From Ureibacillus terrenus (GTDB lineage: Bacteria > Bacillota > Bacilli > Bacillales_A > Planococcaceae): a stretch of 64,000 nt of DNA. The notes beneath the pieces are model-generated. The model did no database searches. It saw nothing but the letters and a program-made list of their open reading frames with translations, and was not told where the DNA came from. The position numbers were made by a program, and so were the translations under genes. Below, one piece after another: positions 15,932 to 24,663 of this stretch. Each line of letters begins with the position of its first letter. The stretch's first letter is position 1. The stretch spans positions 297,065-361,064 of the forward strand of contig NZ_VIGD01000001.1 in assembly GCF_006569205.1 (NCBI RefSeq), written 5' to 3'.

Positions 15932-17113
15932 TTATCGTTGAATGATCGTTGCGACGCCTTGGCCTCCGCCGATGCATAGGGTGGCGAGCCCCAGTTTTGC
16001 ATCCCGTCTCTTCATTTCATATAAAAGCGTCACCAAAATGCGCGTGCCGCTCGCTCCAATTGGATGTCCAAGGGCAATGGCTCCGCCGTTGACATTCAAT
16101 TTATCAGGATCAAAATGCAATTCCCGGTCCACCGCAATGGATTGGGCGGCGAAAGCCTCATTGGCTTCTATGAGATCAATTTGGTCCAAAGTTAAATCCG
16201 CTTTTTTCAGTGCTTTCCGGACCGCTTCAGCCGGGCCGATTCCCATGATGGCAGGATCAACGCCAACCGCCGCGTTTGCGACAATTGTGGCAAGAGGGGT
16301 GATGCCCAACTCTTCCGCTTTTTTCTTCGACATCACGACAACCGCTGCCGCCCCGTCGTTGATGCCGGAAGCGTTCCCAGCCGTCACGGTGCCATCTTTT
16401 TTGAAGGCGGGACGCAATGCGGAAAGTTTCTCCACCGTTGTACCCGGGCGGACGAATTCATCTGTATCGAAGATGATAGGGTCCCCTTTTCGTTGAGGAA
16501 TTTCCACCGGTACTATTTCTTCCTTGAATTTTCCTTCCTCGATGGCTTTTGCCGCACGGGCCTGGGAACGGGCCGCGAACTCATCCTGTTCCTCCCGCGT
16601 AATATGATATTGAGAAGCCAAATTTTCAGCGGTGATTCCCATGTGATAATCGTTGAACGCGCACCATAAACCATCGTGAATCATGCTGTCAATGAGGGTT
16701 TGATCGCCCATTTTGAAGCCGGAGCGCGCGTTTTTCAATAAATATGGCGCCTGGCTCATATTTTCAAACCCGCCGGCCACCACAATGTCCGCTTCCCCTG
16801 CGGCAATGGCCTGGTAAGCAAGATGAACCGCTTTTAAGCCGGAACCGCACACTTTATTGATGGTCATGGCCGGCACCGTTTCCGGAAGCCCTGCCTGAAT
16901 GGCCGCCTGGCGGGCGGGATTTTGTCCCAAACCTGCTTGCAATACATTCCCCATAATGACTTCATCCACCCGATCCGGTTCCAATCCGGAACGGCGCAAT
17001 GCTTCTTTGATGACAATGGAACCTAAAGTCGGCGCAGGGACATCTTTCAACGAACCCTGGAAAGAACCGATGGCTGTCCTTACAGCGCTTACAATGACAA
17101 CATCTTGCAACAT
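15932..17113 (-). CDS. Acetyl-CoA C-acetyltransferase (thiolase)
   Basis: A 393-residue biosynthetic-type thiolase that condenses two acetyl-CoA to acetoacetyl-CoA. The active-site Cys is in [17 protein letters not shown] (Cys89), the catalytic His in [14 protein letters not shown], and the second Cys in [11 protein letters not shown]. It starts [20 protein letters not shown] at the ATG 17111-17113, with AAAGGAGAG upstream; the longer frame lacks one. It is 1.9 kb from the pha operon, which has phaB but no thiolase of its own. It may therefore supply acetoacetyl-CoA to PhaB, but a role in fatty-acid or mevalonate metabolism is equally possible. Confidence 0.93.
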   Translation of the reverse strand: MLQDVVIVSAVRTAIGSFQGSLKDVPAPTLGSIVIKEALRRSGLEPDRVDEVIMGNVLQAGLGQNPARQAAIQAGLPETVPAMTINKVCGSGLKAVHLAYQAIAAGEADIVVAGGFENMSQAPYLLKNARSGFKMGDQTLIDSMIHDGLWCAFNDYHMGITAENLASQYHITREEQDEFAARSQARAAKAIEEGKFKEEIVPVEIPQRKGDPIIFDTDEFVRPGTTVEKLSALRPAFKKDGTVTAGNASGINDGAAAVVVMSKKKAEELGITPLATIVANAAVGVDPAIMGIGPAEAVRKALKKADLTLDQIDLIEANEAFAAQSIAVDRELHFDPDKLNVNGGAIALGHPIGASGTRILVTLLYEMKRRDAKLGLATLCIGGGQGVATIIQR

Positions 17114-17325
17114 GAACTTCTCTCCTTTATTCCCGTCTATAATATCAACACGATTCATATATCTTGAAAATAAAAATCAATCAAAATAATCGTGTAATTT
17201 TATTCTATCAAAAGTTATGTTATTTTTTGTTAAAATTCCTGCTATTTTTACGATATTTGCGATATTTCAGATGATTTGTAATAGAATTTATTCATATCCA
17301 CTATACGCCAAGGAGGTGCCTCTCT

Positions 17326-18273
17326 ATGAAACAACAAAAGAAAAAAAGAAAAATCCTTTGGTTTTCAACGATTGTAACGGCCATCGCAAGTATTCTGACA
17401 ACGGTTTTCGGCTTCGCTTTGACAAACCGCCTTATGTATATCAAGAAAAAAGATGATGATTTTATTTTAGATCGCGAGCTCAAAGCAAACCGTTTCGATG
17501 AAAAATGGTTCAACAGCATTAAGAAAGATGAGTTTACCATCGACTCCCCGAACGGCTATCCGATCAAAGGCATCTTTTTGCAGCCTTGCCCTACGAAAAA
17601 TACGGTCATCATTTGCCATGGGGTTACGGAAAATAAAATCAATTCTATCAAATATGCGCGGATGTTTGAAAGACTCGGATTCAATTCCTTTGTTTACGAT
17701 CACCGGAGACATGGCGAATCCGGAGGGAAAACAACAAGTTACGGCTTTTATGAAAAATTCGATTTGGCCGCGGTAGTGAAAACCGTCCGCGCCGTCATCG
17801 GAGAAGATGCCATTTTGGGCATCCACGGGGAATCCATGGGGGCTGCGACAATGTTATTATATGCCGGAACGATTGGAGATGAAGTGGATTTTTATATTTC
17901 GGACTGCGCCTTTTCGGATTTCGAAGAGCTTTTGCGGCATATCGTCAAAAATTCAACCCGCATTTACCCGGACATCCCGATTCATCTGGCGGATTTCTTC
18001 ATCCGTTTCCGGGACGGATACCGGTTTAAAAACGTCGCACCTAAAGATGTGGTGAAAAATATCAAAAAACCTGTATTGTTCATCCACAGCATCCCGGATA
18101 CGTTCATTCCCTGCAAAATGACGGAAGAAATGTACGAGTTGAAGGAAGGTCTGAAACAATTAAAATTATTTGAGCGCGGAGCCCATGCCCAATCCTTTAA
18201 TGTCAATCCGTCTGAGTATGAGGAAACGGTGCGGAAGTTCTTGCAAAGGTTTGTGCTGGAAGGAAAAAGGTAA
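17326..18273 (+). CDS. yqkD: Membrane-anchored alpha/beta hydrolase, YqkD-like
   Basis: A 315-residue serine hydrolase with an uncleaved N-terminal anchor (helix at about 11-34 after a KKKRK start). The oxyanion HG is in VIICHGVTENK, the nucleophile is Ser170 in GIHGESMGAATM, the acid is in HSIPDTFIPC and the His in ERGAHAQSF. This resembles YqkD/YqiK-like peptidase S9-related hydrolases of Bacillus. The substrate is unknown. A consensus AAGGAGGTG stands before the ATG, implying strong translation. It is divergent from the thiolase gene and ends in a terminator. Confidence 0.87.
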   Translation: MKQQKKKRKILWFSTIVTAIASILTTVFGFALTNRLMYIKKKDDDFILDRELKANRFDEKWFNSIKKDEFTIDSPNGYPIKGIFLQPCPTKNTVIICHGVTENKINSIKYARMFERLGFNSFVYDHRRHGESGGKTTSYGFYEKFDLAAVVKTVRAVIGEDAILGIHGESMGAATMLLYAGTIGDEVDFYISDCAFSDFEELLRHIVKNSTRIYPDIPIHLADFFIRFRDGYRFKNVAPKDVVKNIKKPVLFIHSIPDTFIPCKMTEEMYELKEGLKQLKLFERGAHAQSFNVNPSEYEETVRKFLQRFVLEGKR

Positions 18274-18326
18274 AAGGCAAATAACCGGAAAACCGTCATT
18301 TATAAATGACCGGGACTATTTGATCG

Positions 18327-18350
18327 GCCCTGTTTCCAAAGGGCTTTTTT
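18327..18350 (+). terminator. Terminator after yqkD
   Basis: GCCCT-8 nt-AGGGC followed by T6 on the plus strand. Confidence 0.7.
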
Positions 18351-18387
18351 ATTTCTGTCCCGCATTGCAGCCTGCAACCAAAAATAA

Positions 18388-18436
18388 AAAGGTTATCCCT
18401 CTTCAGAAATAGCTTCCGATGGAGGACAACCTTTTA
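18388..18436 (-). terminator. Terminator after yneF
   Basis: On the minus strand AAAAGGTTGTCCTCC pairs with GAGGGATAACCTTTT, with a bulge, and is followed by TTATTTTT. Confidence 0.65.
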
Positions 18437-18439
18437 TGA

Positions 18440-18667
18440 TTACTTCTGTTTGTCATATATTTTATTTAATTGGGCCATCATTTGACGCACTTGTTTTTCA
18501 GATGGCTTACGTCCCATTTGGGCCATCATGACGCGAATCATTTGTTCATTGATCGGCGGATTTTCTTTCAAATATTTCATCATGTATTGACGGGCCGAAT
18601 AAAACCCTAGGGCTGTTCCAGCGATGAACGCAAGCACAATAATTAAAATCCATACCCAAGTAGCCAA
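18440..18667 (-). CDS. yneF: Small membrane protein YneF (UPF0154)
   Basis: A 75-residue protein with one N-terminal membrane helix ([20 protein letters not shown]) followed by a cytoplasmic helical part with the conserved [20 protein letters not shown] and [19 protein letters not shown]. This is the UPF0154 signature. Function unknown. In B. subtilis yneF lies directly after sirA (yneE) and tkt; here sirA is 4.2 kb away with the pha locus between them. GGAGGTTTC precedes the ATG. Confidence 0.92.
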   Translation of the reverse strand: MATWVWILIIVLAFIAGTALGFYSARQYMMKYLKENPPINEQMIRVMMAQMGRKPSEKQVRQMMAQLNKIYDKQK

Positions 18668-18897
18668 GTTAGAAACCTCCCTCTCATCTTATGCCGAGAA
18701 AAACTCTCCACGTTGGATTATACACTATTCATACTATCGATTCTAGCTTTTCCCGGCTTTTTCTATTCGAACATATGATACATACCTTATGTATTGTAAC
18801 CAAATTTTTATATAATATAAAGATATTTTCCTAAAATAGAATATTCGAAATTTTCGTATTTATTTTCCTGTATCTGTTTCTTTCTATCAATAAAGAA
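18668..18897. other. AT-rich gap upstream of yneF
   Basis: About 230 bases with no coding frame of note, holding presumably the yneF promoter. A sequence CGAACATATGATAC near 18764 resembles half of an SOS box but has two mismatches in the right arm, so I do not call it. Confidence 0.4.
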
Positions 18898-18952
18898 AAA
18901 TCCGGACTTCTTTGAAACTCTCTGCACGGGAATTTCAAATATCGTCCGGATA
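18898..18952 (-). terminator. Terminator after phaC
   Basis: TATCCGGAC pairs with GTCCGGAT, with an inner stem TTTGAAA/TTTCAAA, and is followed by TTTTC on the minus strand. Confidence 0.78.
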
Positions 18953-19002
18953 AAACTAAAGGGGTAAATTTAATGGGGATTTTTATCAAAGATCAATAAT
19001 TC

Positions 19003-20097
19003 TTATTTCGAATTTTCCGTAATCCATTGTTCAATATAAGGGTATCTTTCGGCAACCGCGCGTTTGCCGGTGATGACGGAAACATGCCCCGCATTGACGA
19101 CATGCAACGTTTTATTTTTGCTGGAGACTTTGTCGTTCAAAGGTTCGATTTGTTGCGGCAAAACGATATTGTCGCGGGTCGCCACAATATTCAATAAGTT
19201 CGCCGTAATGTTTGACAGCAACACCCGTTCACCGCGGATCACCAATTCATCGTTTATCAATTTGTTTTCTTGGTAAAAGTCGCGAATCCATTGGCGATAG
19301 GCTTCTCCCGGGAAAGGAACCCCGTCATTCAGCCATTTTTGCATCAACTTCCAATTTAACACCTTATCTTCATTATCAATGTTGGAAGCGATATTGACAT
19401 AAACACCTACAGTATTCGATAGCGGATTTAACAATTTATTTCCAAAATCAATGAAATCGCTTGGAACATTGCCCAAAGTTTCTACAATATTATCCAGTTT
19501 GAAGTAGCGCTTATCCAGCCACTTCGTGTAAAGTCCCGCATCTTCGAAATCGATCGGGCTTGTCAATAATATCAGATTGCGGATCGGCAATTTCTTCTGG
19601 TAAAGCGCCGTAAAGATTGCGGTCATGGTACCGCCCATGCAGTAGCCAAACATCGTGATTTCCTTGGCTCCTGAAGTTTTGAGCACTTTTTTGGCTGCTC
19701 TCGGAATGTAATCAACGATATAGTCTTCCAGTTTCAAATGACGGTCTTCATAGCCCGCTGTTCCCCAGTCCAACAGATATACATCATGGCCGCAGTCCGT
19801 CAAATACTCGATAAAACTGTTTCCAGGATACAAATCTAAAATATACGGTCGATTGATCAATGCGTAAATGATCAAGATTGGCACTTTGTTCGTTTTTTCT
19901 TTATACGGCTGATAGCGGTACAATTTCGCTTTATTTTTTGTCCAAATCACTTCTTTCGGCGTTTGGCCGACTTCCGGTTCCGGATCCGTAAACAATACTT
20001 CATTAAAGCGTTTCAGTTTTTCCAGCGTTTCAAATGCCTGATTTTTTGGCAGACTTTCAATCCATTCTTGTATTGGTGTTGTATCTAGCGTAACCAC
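19003..20097 (-). CDS. phaC: Class IV polyhydroxyalkanoate synthase, catalytic subunit
   Basis: PhaC polymerises 3-hydroxyacyl-CoA into PHA on granule surfaces; class IV enzymes need PhaR. The lipase-like box is GYCMGGT with the catalytic Cys at about 153. The catalytic Asp is in ATRDNIVLPQQ and the His in NAGHVSVITG. The segment EPEVGQTPKEVIWTKNKAKL matches Bacillus PhaC. I prefer the GTG start at 20095-20097 because GGGAGGG lies just before it; an ATG seven codons upstream (20118) has no ribosome site. Third gene of phaRBC, 31 bp after phaB. Confidence 0.94.
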   Translation of the reverse strand: MVTLDTTPIQEWIESLPKNQAFETLEKLKRFNEVLFTDPEPEVGQTPKEVIWTKNKAKLYRYQPYKEKTNKVPILIIYALINRPYILDLYPGNSFIEYLTDCGHDVYLLDWGTAGYEDRHLKLEDYIVDYIPRAAKKVLKTSGAKEITMFGYCMGGTMTAIFTALYQKKLPIRNLILLTSPIDFEDAGLYTKWLDKRYFKLDNIVETLGNVPSDFIDFGNKLLNPLSNTVGVYVNIASNIDNEDKVLNWKLMQKWLNDGVPFPGEAYRQWIRDFYQENKLINDELVIRGERVLLSNITANLLNIVATRDNIVLPQQIEPLNDKVSSKNKTLHVVNAGHVSVITGKRAVAERYPYIEQWITENSK

Positions 20098-20128
20098 ATA
20101 ATCCCTCCCAAGAGTCATTCAAGAAGAC

Positions 20129-20908
20129 TTACATATACAATCCGCCGTTGACGGCAATTGCCTGACCAGTGACATAATCGGCTTGCACAAGGAATAATAC
20201 CGCCTGGGCCACTTCGGCCGGTGTTCCCAAACGTTTCATCGGAACTTTTGCAATAATATTGTCGAGCACCTCTTTCGGCATAGCCGCCACCATTTCCGTT
20301 GCAATATATCCCGGGCACACCGCATTGACTGTGATGCCTTTGGAAGCAGTCTCTAAAGCAAGGGATTTGGTGAACCCTAAAATCCCGGCTTTTGTCGCGG
20401 CATAGTTTGTTTGTCCAAAAGCGCCGGCCTGGCCGACAATTGAACTGATGCTTACAATGCGGCCGTAATTTTGGTCAAGCATATGTTTGATGACAGCTTT
20501 CGTCGCATTGAACACTCCGTTCAAGTTAACGTTGATGACGGCATCCCATTCTTCTTTTGAAATTTTTCTGAATGTACGGTCTTTCGTGATTCCCGCATTA
20601 TTGATCAAAATATCGATCTTTCCAAAATTCTCCACCACTTCAGAAGCGAGTCTCTCCGTATCATCGAATTTCGCCACATCCGCTTGGATTACGCGAAATT
20701 TTCCGCCTTCTTCTTCAATGACTTTTGCCACATCCTGGATATGTTTCGGGCTGTTGTTATATGTGCCGACCACCGTCGCACCGTTTCTGGCCAACACTTT
20801 TGCGATTTCCGCCCCGATTCCGCGGGATGCCCCTGTTACAATAGCGACTTTTCCTTCCAACGGTTTTAAAGCATTGACTTTCTCTACTTCAAATACTGTA
20901 GTTGCCAT
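20129..20908 (-). CDS. phaB: Acetoacetyl-CoA reductase
   Basis: PhaB reduces acetoacetyl-CoA to (R)-3-hydroxybutyryl-CoA with NADPH, supplying monomer for PhaC. It is a short-chain dehydrogenase of 259 residues. The TGASRGIG nucleotide loop is at 25-32, NNAG at 103-106, and the catalytic triad is Ser155, Tyr169 and Lys173 (YAATKAG). It has an N-terminal extension of about 15 residues before the Rossmann fold (MATTVFEVEKVNALKPLEGK). It is between phaR and phaC; spacing of 31-50 bp indicates one transcript. Confidence 0.95.
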   Translation of the reverse strand: MATTVFEVEKVNALKPLEGKVAIVTGASRGIGAEIAKVLARNGATVVGTYNNSPKHIQDVAKVIEEEGGKFRVIQADVAKFDDTERLASEVVENFGKIDILINNAGITKDRTFRKISKEEWDAVINVNLNGVFNATKAVIKHMLDQNYGRIVSISSIVGQAGAFGQTNYAATKAGILGFTKSLALETASKGITVNAVCPGYIATEMVAAMPKEVLDNIIAKVPMKRLGTPAEVAQAVLFLVQADYVTGQAIAVNGGLYM

Positions 20909-20958
20909 AAAACAGTCTTCCTTTCTTAATATATTTTTCTATCATTATCTGAATACTA

Positions 20959-21411
20959 TTATTTAGAAACCGCTTTGTTGGCTGCTGCCGCAACCGAAGT
21001 CTGTGGCTCTTCAGTGGTTTCCAGCGACTTATTTAACAAATCAATGACTTTATCCAATTTCTTTTCCAAGGATGCAACAGATTTTTTGAGTGCATCTATT
21101 TCTTTGAATATCCGCTCCCTTTCCTCATCAAACTCGTCTTCCAGCTGATCAATCTTGGAATCCACATTAACGATGAGGGATGCGACATTCGCGATTTCAT
21201 CACGGGTAGGAATATTTGCTTGCTTTAAATAGGATTCTGTCATTTTATTGACAAGTTCCTGATATTGAACATATTGGCTCTGGATTTGTCCTAAACTTTC
21301 AGCAAAGGATTTCTTTTCAAGCGTTTCCTGAATGGCATCCTGCCAGACGCTTTCGGTTCTGTTATAGATTTCTTTCCATAATGCGAAGACATCAAAAGAA
21401 GATTGGGACAA
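20959..21411 (-). CDS. phaR: PHA synthase subunit PhaR
   Basis: PhaR is the small partner subunit that class IV PhaC needs for activity. The 150-residue protein starts with FDVFALWKEIYNRTESVWQD, the family hallmark, and has a helical core (VQYQELVNKMTESYLKQANI, then PTRDEIANVASLIVNVDSKI). A coiled coil follows (EEFDEERERIFKEIDALKKS type, about residues 75-125), and an Ala/Thr-rich tail ends in AAAANKAVSK. It is first in the phaRBC operon and divergent from phaQP across a 214-bp region. Confidence 0.9.
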   Translation of the reverse strand: MSQSSFDVFALWKEIYNRTESVWQDAIQETLEKKSFAESLGQIQSQYVQYQELVNKMTESYLKQANIPTRDEIANVASLIVNVDSKIDQLEDEFDEERERIFKEIDALKKSVASLEKKLDKVIDLLNKSLETTEEPQTSVAAAANKAVSK

Positions 21412-21557
21412 TGAGAATCATCTCCTCTACAAAATTTTTTCATTCTGTAAAACAACATATTCTAATATATTATTTATGCTTTTTTTTCATTCTTATGAAT
21501 AATTTACAAAATTATGAACTTTTTTGAAAAATAATGATTAAATTTTCAAAAAAAAGA

Positions 21558-21595
21558 TTGACAAAGTGCTGCATATATGTGTAAATTACATATAT
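21558..21595 (+). promoter_or_regulatory. phaQ promoter with overlapping dyad, candidate PhaQ operator
   Basis: TTGACA at 21558-21563 is followed after 17 bases by GTAAAT as a possible -10. A perfect inverted repeat, ATATATGT-7 nt-ACATATAT (21573-21595), covers the -10 region. ATGT...ACAT half-sites are typical of PadR-family operators, and PhaQ is a PadR-family protein that represses phaQP in B. megaterium. Autoregulation here is inferred. Confidence 0.6.
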
Positions 21596-21625
21596 AAGTA
21601 AATAGCAGAAGGCGGTGTAATAATA

Positions 21626-22222
21626 TTGGTATCGAAAGATGAAAAAAAGAAACCAAAAAGTCCGAGTATTGGCGCGCCGAAAAATTTCCTGATTCCAATC
21701 ATGTTGTTGCATTTGCGTGAATTTAATACCCATGGTTATGAATTGATGGAGAAGATTACTAAGTTTGGGATCGAATCTTTGGACCACGGTAATTTCTATC
21801 GTCTATTAAGACAGCTTGAAAAAGAAAACTTGGTGACTTCTGTATGGGATACAAGTTCCGGCGGCCCTGCCAAACGCATTTATTCCATCACTGAAGCCGG
21901 TGAAAAATATCTGGATATGTGGGCCAATTCTTTAAGTGAATATCAAAAACTGTTAAACCAATTTTTCAACTTATATAATCCATTCTTTTCAACCGGCAGC
22001 GGCGGGACAAAAAAGGAAAACAACAGCACTACAAAATCGCAGCAAAAAGTCGAAGCAACTACCGAAAACAAAACGAAAAAATCATCCGCACCAGCAAAAG
22101 CAGCCTCATCCAAAGCAAAATCCGCAGCATCATCCTCGTCAAAACCTAAAACTGCCCGCACCCGCAAAACCAAGACACAGACAGCAGCAACACCTGAGCC
22201 TCAAGAACAGCCTGGAGTCTAA
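21626..22222 (+). CDS. phaQ: PadR-family PHA-responsive repressor PhaQ with long basic tail
   Basis: PhaQ of B. megaterium represses phaQ and phaP and is released by PHA. Residues 20-125 are the PadR winged helix: FLIPIMLLHLREFNTHGYEL, then FYRLLRQLEKENLVTS and the wing GGPAKRIYSITEAGEKYLDM. From about residue 128 a 70-residue low-complexity tail rich in Lys, Ala, Ser and Thr follows (SSAPAKAASSKAKSAASSSS, KPKTARTRKTKTQ). I recall Bacillus PhaQ as ending without it (about 146 residues). Such tails occur in histone-like proteins and in the phasin PhaF of pseudomonads. The start is TTG at 21626-21628 behind AAGGCGG, ten bases away. It is 78 bp before phaP. Confidence 0.88.
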   Translation: MVSKDEKKKPKSPSIGAPKNFLIPIMLLHLREFNTHGYELMEKITKFGIESLDHGNFYRLLRQLEKENLVTSVWDTSSGGPAKRIYSITEAGEKYLDMWANSLSEYQKLLNQFFNLYNPFFSTGSGGTKKENNSTTKSQQKVEATTENKTKKSSAPAKAASSKAKSAASSSSKPKTARTRKTKTQTAATPEPQEQPGV

Positions 22223-22299
22223 TTTTGGGATGTATGCATTGCAAAATGCATTCATTATAAATTAAAATTTTGCTTTAAATTAAAGGAGGAAATTAAGTA

Positions 22300-22794
22300 A
22301 TGGCAAAAGAGCAAATTGCAAAAGGTGTAGATTTAGTATGGGACAGCTGGGTTAATAGCTTAAAAACAATCGAAAAAGTGCAGGAAGACTTCGAAAAAAG
22401 AACTCTGCAAGCATTCAATGTGCAGAAAGAATTCATTGAATCTGCGGTAAATGCCATCAATGCCGTTGAAGAAGAAGCGAAAAAAGCTTCAAAAGAATGG
22501 CAGGAAAGACTTGAAAACAGCTTAAAAGAATTCGGCAAAGAAGGCCAATTTGATGAAATTTCAAAATGGCTTGAAAGTGTCCAAGAAATCACGGACAAAG
22601 CCCAAAACTTGGCCTGGAAGCCGAACAACGCGCTTTTGGATCTATTTGCGAATGCGCAAAAACAAATTGAAATCACTCTTCAACAAGCCATTGAACAGCA
22701 AAAGCAGGAACGGATTGAAACATTGAACAAAATCGAAGAAATTGCGAACCAACTGAAAGAAACCCATAAAAAACTGTTAGCTGTTGCAGATTAA
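22300..22794 (+). CDS. phaP: Phasin, PHA granule-coating protein
   Basis: A 164-residue, almost wholly helical, acidic protein consistent with the Bacillus phasin PhaP, which coats PHA granules and controls their size. It has no signal peptide or membrane segment. Amphipathic stretches run throughout, for example VDLVWDSWVNSLKTIEKVQE and AQKQIEITLQQAIEQQKQER, with a coiled-coil C-terminal half. AAAGGAGGAA lies before the ATG, indicating strong translation as expected for an abundant coat protein. It follows phaQ and ends in a strong terminator shared with sirA. Confidence 0.85.
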   Translation: MAKEQIAKGVDLVWDSWVNSLKTIEKVQEDFEKRTLQAFNVQKEFIESAVNAINAVEEEAKKASKEWQERLENSLKEFGKEGQFDEISKWLESVQEITDKAQNLAWKPNNALLDLFANAQKQIEITLQQAIEQQKQERIETLNKIEEIANQLKETHKKLLAVAD

Positions 22795-22861
22795 TATTCA
22801 ATCTTATTCCATTGCGTGAATCATATCCCCTTTGCATAAATAAAATCCCCTTATTCCCCGT

Positions 22862-22897
22862 AAAACCCTGTTGAACTTTTTCAAGTCAACAGGGTTT
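22862..22897. terminator. Bidirectional terminator between phaP and sirA
   Basis: AAAACCCTGTTGA and its complement form a stem over a short loop, with T-rich sequence after it on the plus strand and A-rich before it. The genes on the two sides converge. Confidence 0.8.
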
Positions 22898-22907
22898 TCA
22901 TGTTTTA

Positions 22908-23333
22908 TTAATAGGAAGCATATTTCACCGGCTTCAACCAGCCGCATTCATATTCCTCTTTGTTGAATGCAAGGAACGAATTATTGATCTGGCTTAAACA
23001 TTGGAACAAATCCAGATCCAGCATGCGGGATCCTTCACAAACCGCTTCAATATAATATTCGAAAACTTTGATTTTGATTCGTCCTTTCAACTTATGTTCA
23101 AATCCCAAATAATCGTCCATCCAATGCATTTCCGGAAAACATTTTTGGAGATGCTGATAGATTTGCGCTTCAATTTTCCCTTCCATCGGTTCGCAAATAT
23201 AACTTAATTGTTTTCTTGCAGAGGACTCCTCTTGATCATCAATTTTTGCTACCATTTCCAAGAGCATTCTTTCTCTCCCGAAAACAAACGACTGATATTG
23301 TTTCTTTATGTTAAAGATTGAATAGATTCTCAT
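22908..23333 (-). CDS. sirA: Sporulation inhibitor of replication SirA
   Basis: SirA (YneE) binds domain I of DnaA and stops new rounds of replication at entry into sporulation. The 141-residue protein keeps recognisable marks: FNIKKQYQSFVFGRERMLLEM at the N-terminus, comparable to the YFGRE motif, and the C-terminal FLAFNKEEYECGWLKPVKY, which matches the FLAvDF...YGWLnPVK end of SirA. The middle is divergent. Synteny (yneF and tkt on either side in B. subtilis) supports the call. AGGAGGACAAAG precedes the ATG. Confidence 0.75.
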   Translation of the reverse strand: MRIYSIFNIKKQYQSFVFGRERMLLEMVAKIDDQEESSARKQLSYICEPMEGKIEAQIYQHLQKCFPEMHWMDDYLGFEHKLKGRIKIKVFEYYIEAVCEGSRMLDLDLFQCLSQINNSFLAFNKEEYECGWLKPVKYASY

Positions 23334-23645
23334 CTCTTTGTCCTCCTTCCGGCCATTTATTTGATTCCATTATAATTGAAAGATTTTGAATTTTTTGTCA
23401 AAACTTGTCCCTATTGCAGATTTTTTTTTGTCAAATTCCGGGGAAATACCATTTTTTTAATAAAATAAATCTATTTTTTCTCTCTCAAGTCCATAGAAAC
23501 TATCCATTTGAAACTTCTATTTCCCGCTTTTCAAAGTCTTAAAACCGCTCCGTCTCAAGACTGAGCCGAAAATACAGTTCCAGGTCGTTTTGAGAAATGA
23601 TGCGGACTAGTACCATAAAAGTACAAAGAAGAAAGGAGAATCAAG
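23334..23645. promoter_or_regulatory. Upstream region of the lia operon with candidate LiaR dyad
   Basis: The 312-bp gap between divergent sirA and liaI has no gene. A perfect interrupted dyad, GCTC-2-TCT-2-AGA-2-GAGC, lies at 23547-23566. About 25 bp downstream TTGAGA (from about 23592) and CATAAA, 18 bp apart, could form the promoter. Position and symmetry suit a LiaR operator, but I have not matched it to a published consensus. Confidence 0.45.
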
Positions 23646-24005
23646 ATGAAAAAACTGCTGTTATTGCTTGCGGCTATTGTTTTGGTTATCATCGCCCTCA
23701 GCACCTTGGGGCCTTTAATCGGACTGGCTTTTGCTTTGGCCCTCGTATTTCTTGGCATGCATTATTACATCAAAAGCCGTTCTGTTGCCGGCAAAATGCT
23801 GTGGATCCTGATCGGACTGATCGGGCTTGTGATGGCCGTATCCAATGTTCCGGCGCTCTTGGGACTTGCGGCAATCGTCCTTCTATATGTGCTTTACCAA
23901 AAATGGAAAGGAGAAGAGGTTTCCTTTTCCGGCAAAGAACAGGATGACCCTTTCACAAATTTTGAAAATGAATGGTCCAAATTACAAAGCAAGGAGAGAT
24001 TTTAA
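23646..24005 (+). CDS. liaI: LiaI-like membrane protein
   Basis: A 119-residue protein with three or four membrane helices (MKKLLLLLAAIVLVIIALS at the N-terminus, LIGLAFALALVFLGMHYY, ILIGLIGLVMAVSNVPALL). Its cytoplasmic tail ends DPFTNFENEWSKLQSKERF, a motif shared with LiaI-type proteins that databases sometimes mislabel as flagellar rod proteins. LiaI anchors the PspA-like LiaH at the membrane during cell-envelope stress. AAAGGAG precedes the ATG, and the next gene starts one base after its stop. Confidence 0.8.
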   Translation: MKKLLLLLAAIVLVIIALSTLGPLIGLAFALALVFLGMHYYIKSRSVAGKMLWILIGLIGLVMAVSNVPALLGLAAIVLLYVLYQKWKGEEVSFSGKEQDDPFTNFENEWSKLQSKERF

Positions 24006-24647
24006 ATGATGAGTTTATTGAAACGATTCCGTTATACGTTGGAGGCGGATTTGCACGCTCTTCTTGATCGAAAAGAAGAAAAAAATCCCATTAAGATGCT
24101 GAACCAATATATCCGGGAAGCCGAAAAAATGACGGAACAAACGGGGAAGCTCCTGGAAAGACAACAACGTTTAAAAGAAGAGCTGGAACAAAAATTAAAA
24201 GATACGGAAATGATGCTGAAGAAAAGAACAAACCAGCTGGAACTGGCAAAGTCAAGCGGCGAAGAGGATTTGATTTGGTTTGCGATGCAGGAAGTTGAAG
24301 CTTATAAAAACCGCCACATTACTTTGAGGGAAAGCTTGGAACAAGCAAACAGGGAATATCTTCAGCTGGAACAAAAATATGAATTGATGAAGCATAAAAT
24401 TGAAGATATGAAAGTCCGCCAACTGCAATTGATGGGAAAAGAAAATGTGGTAAGGGCGAATGTGAAGATGGATCAAGTCTTCGAATCCAATGACCTGGAT
24501 TTTCAAAATCTCTCGGCTTATATCGATCAATTATCCAAAAAGGTTGAGAAAAACTATGAATATTCCCTATTGGAAACCCGTCTTGCCCTCTTGGAACAAA
24601 ACCAGGCAGCCGGCAATCCTTCCTCGAAGGAAACGGTTGAGCCGTGA
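24006..24647 (+). CDS. liaH: PspA/LiaH family membrane-stress protein
   Basis: A 213-residue PspA/IM30-family protein, an all-helical ESCRT-III-like coiled coil that protects the cytoplasmic membrane under envelope stress. Family features are the N-terminal amphipathic segment SLLKRFRYTLEADLHALLDR, KNPIKMLNQYIREAEKMTEQ and the long heptad-rich core from about 40 to 190. It directly follows liaI. A hairpin with a T run (24664-24688) after it would reduce read-through into liaFSR, as in the B. subtilis lia operon, so effector and regulator genes can be expressed at different levels. Confidence 0.9.
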   Translation: MMSLLKRFRYTLEADLHALLDRKEEKNPIKMLNQYIREAEKMTEQTGKLLERQQRLKEELEQKLKDTEMMLKKRTNQLELAKSSGEEDLIWFAMQEVEAYKNRHITLRESLEQANREYLQLEQKYELMKHKIEDMKVRQLQLMGKENVVRANVKMDQVFESNDLDFQNLSAYIDQLSKKVEKNYEYSLLETRLALLEQNQAAGNPSSKETVEP

Positions 24648-24653
24648 TATAAT
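24645..24653 (+). promoter_or_regulatory. Possible weak promoter for liaFSR
   Basis: An extended -10 element, TGA-TATAAT, ends at 24653 with no good -35 upstream. Downstream is the terminator-like hairpin, so its output would also be reduced. Inferred role: basal expression of the regulatory genes. Confidence 0.3.
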
Positions 24654-24663
24654 GTTAAAAAAT

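Noticed and set aside
18764..18777. SOS-box-like CGAACATATGATAC upstream of yneF
   Set aside because: Only the left arm fits; the right arm has two mismatches and yneF is not a known SOS gene.
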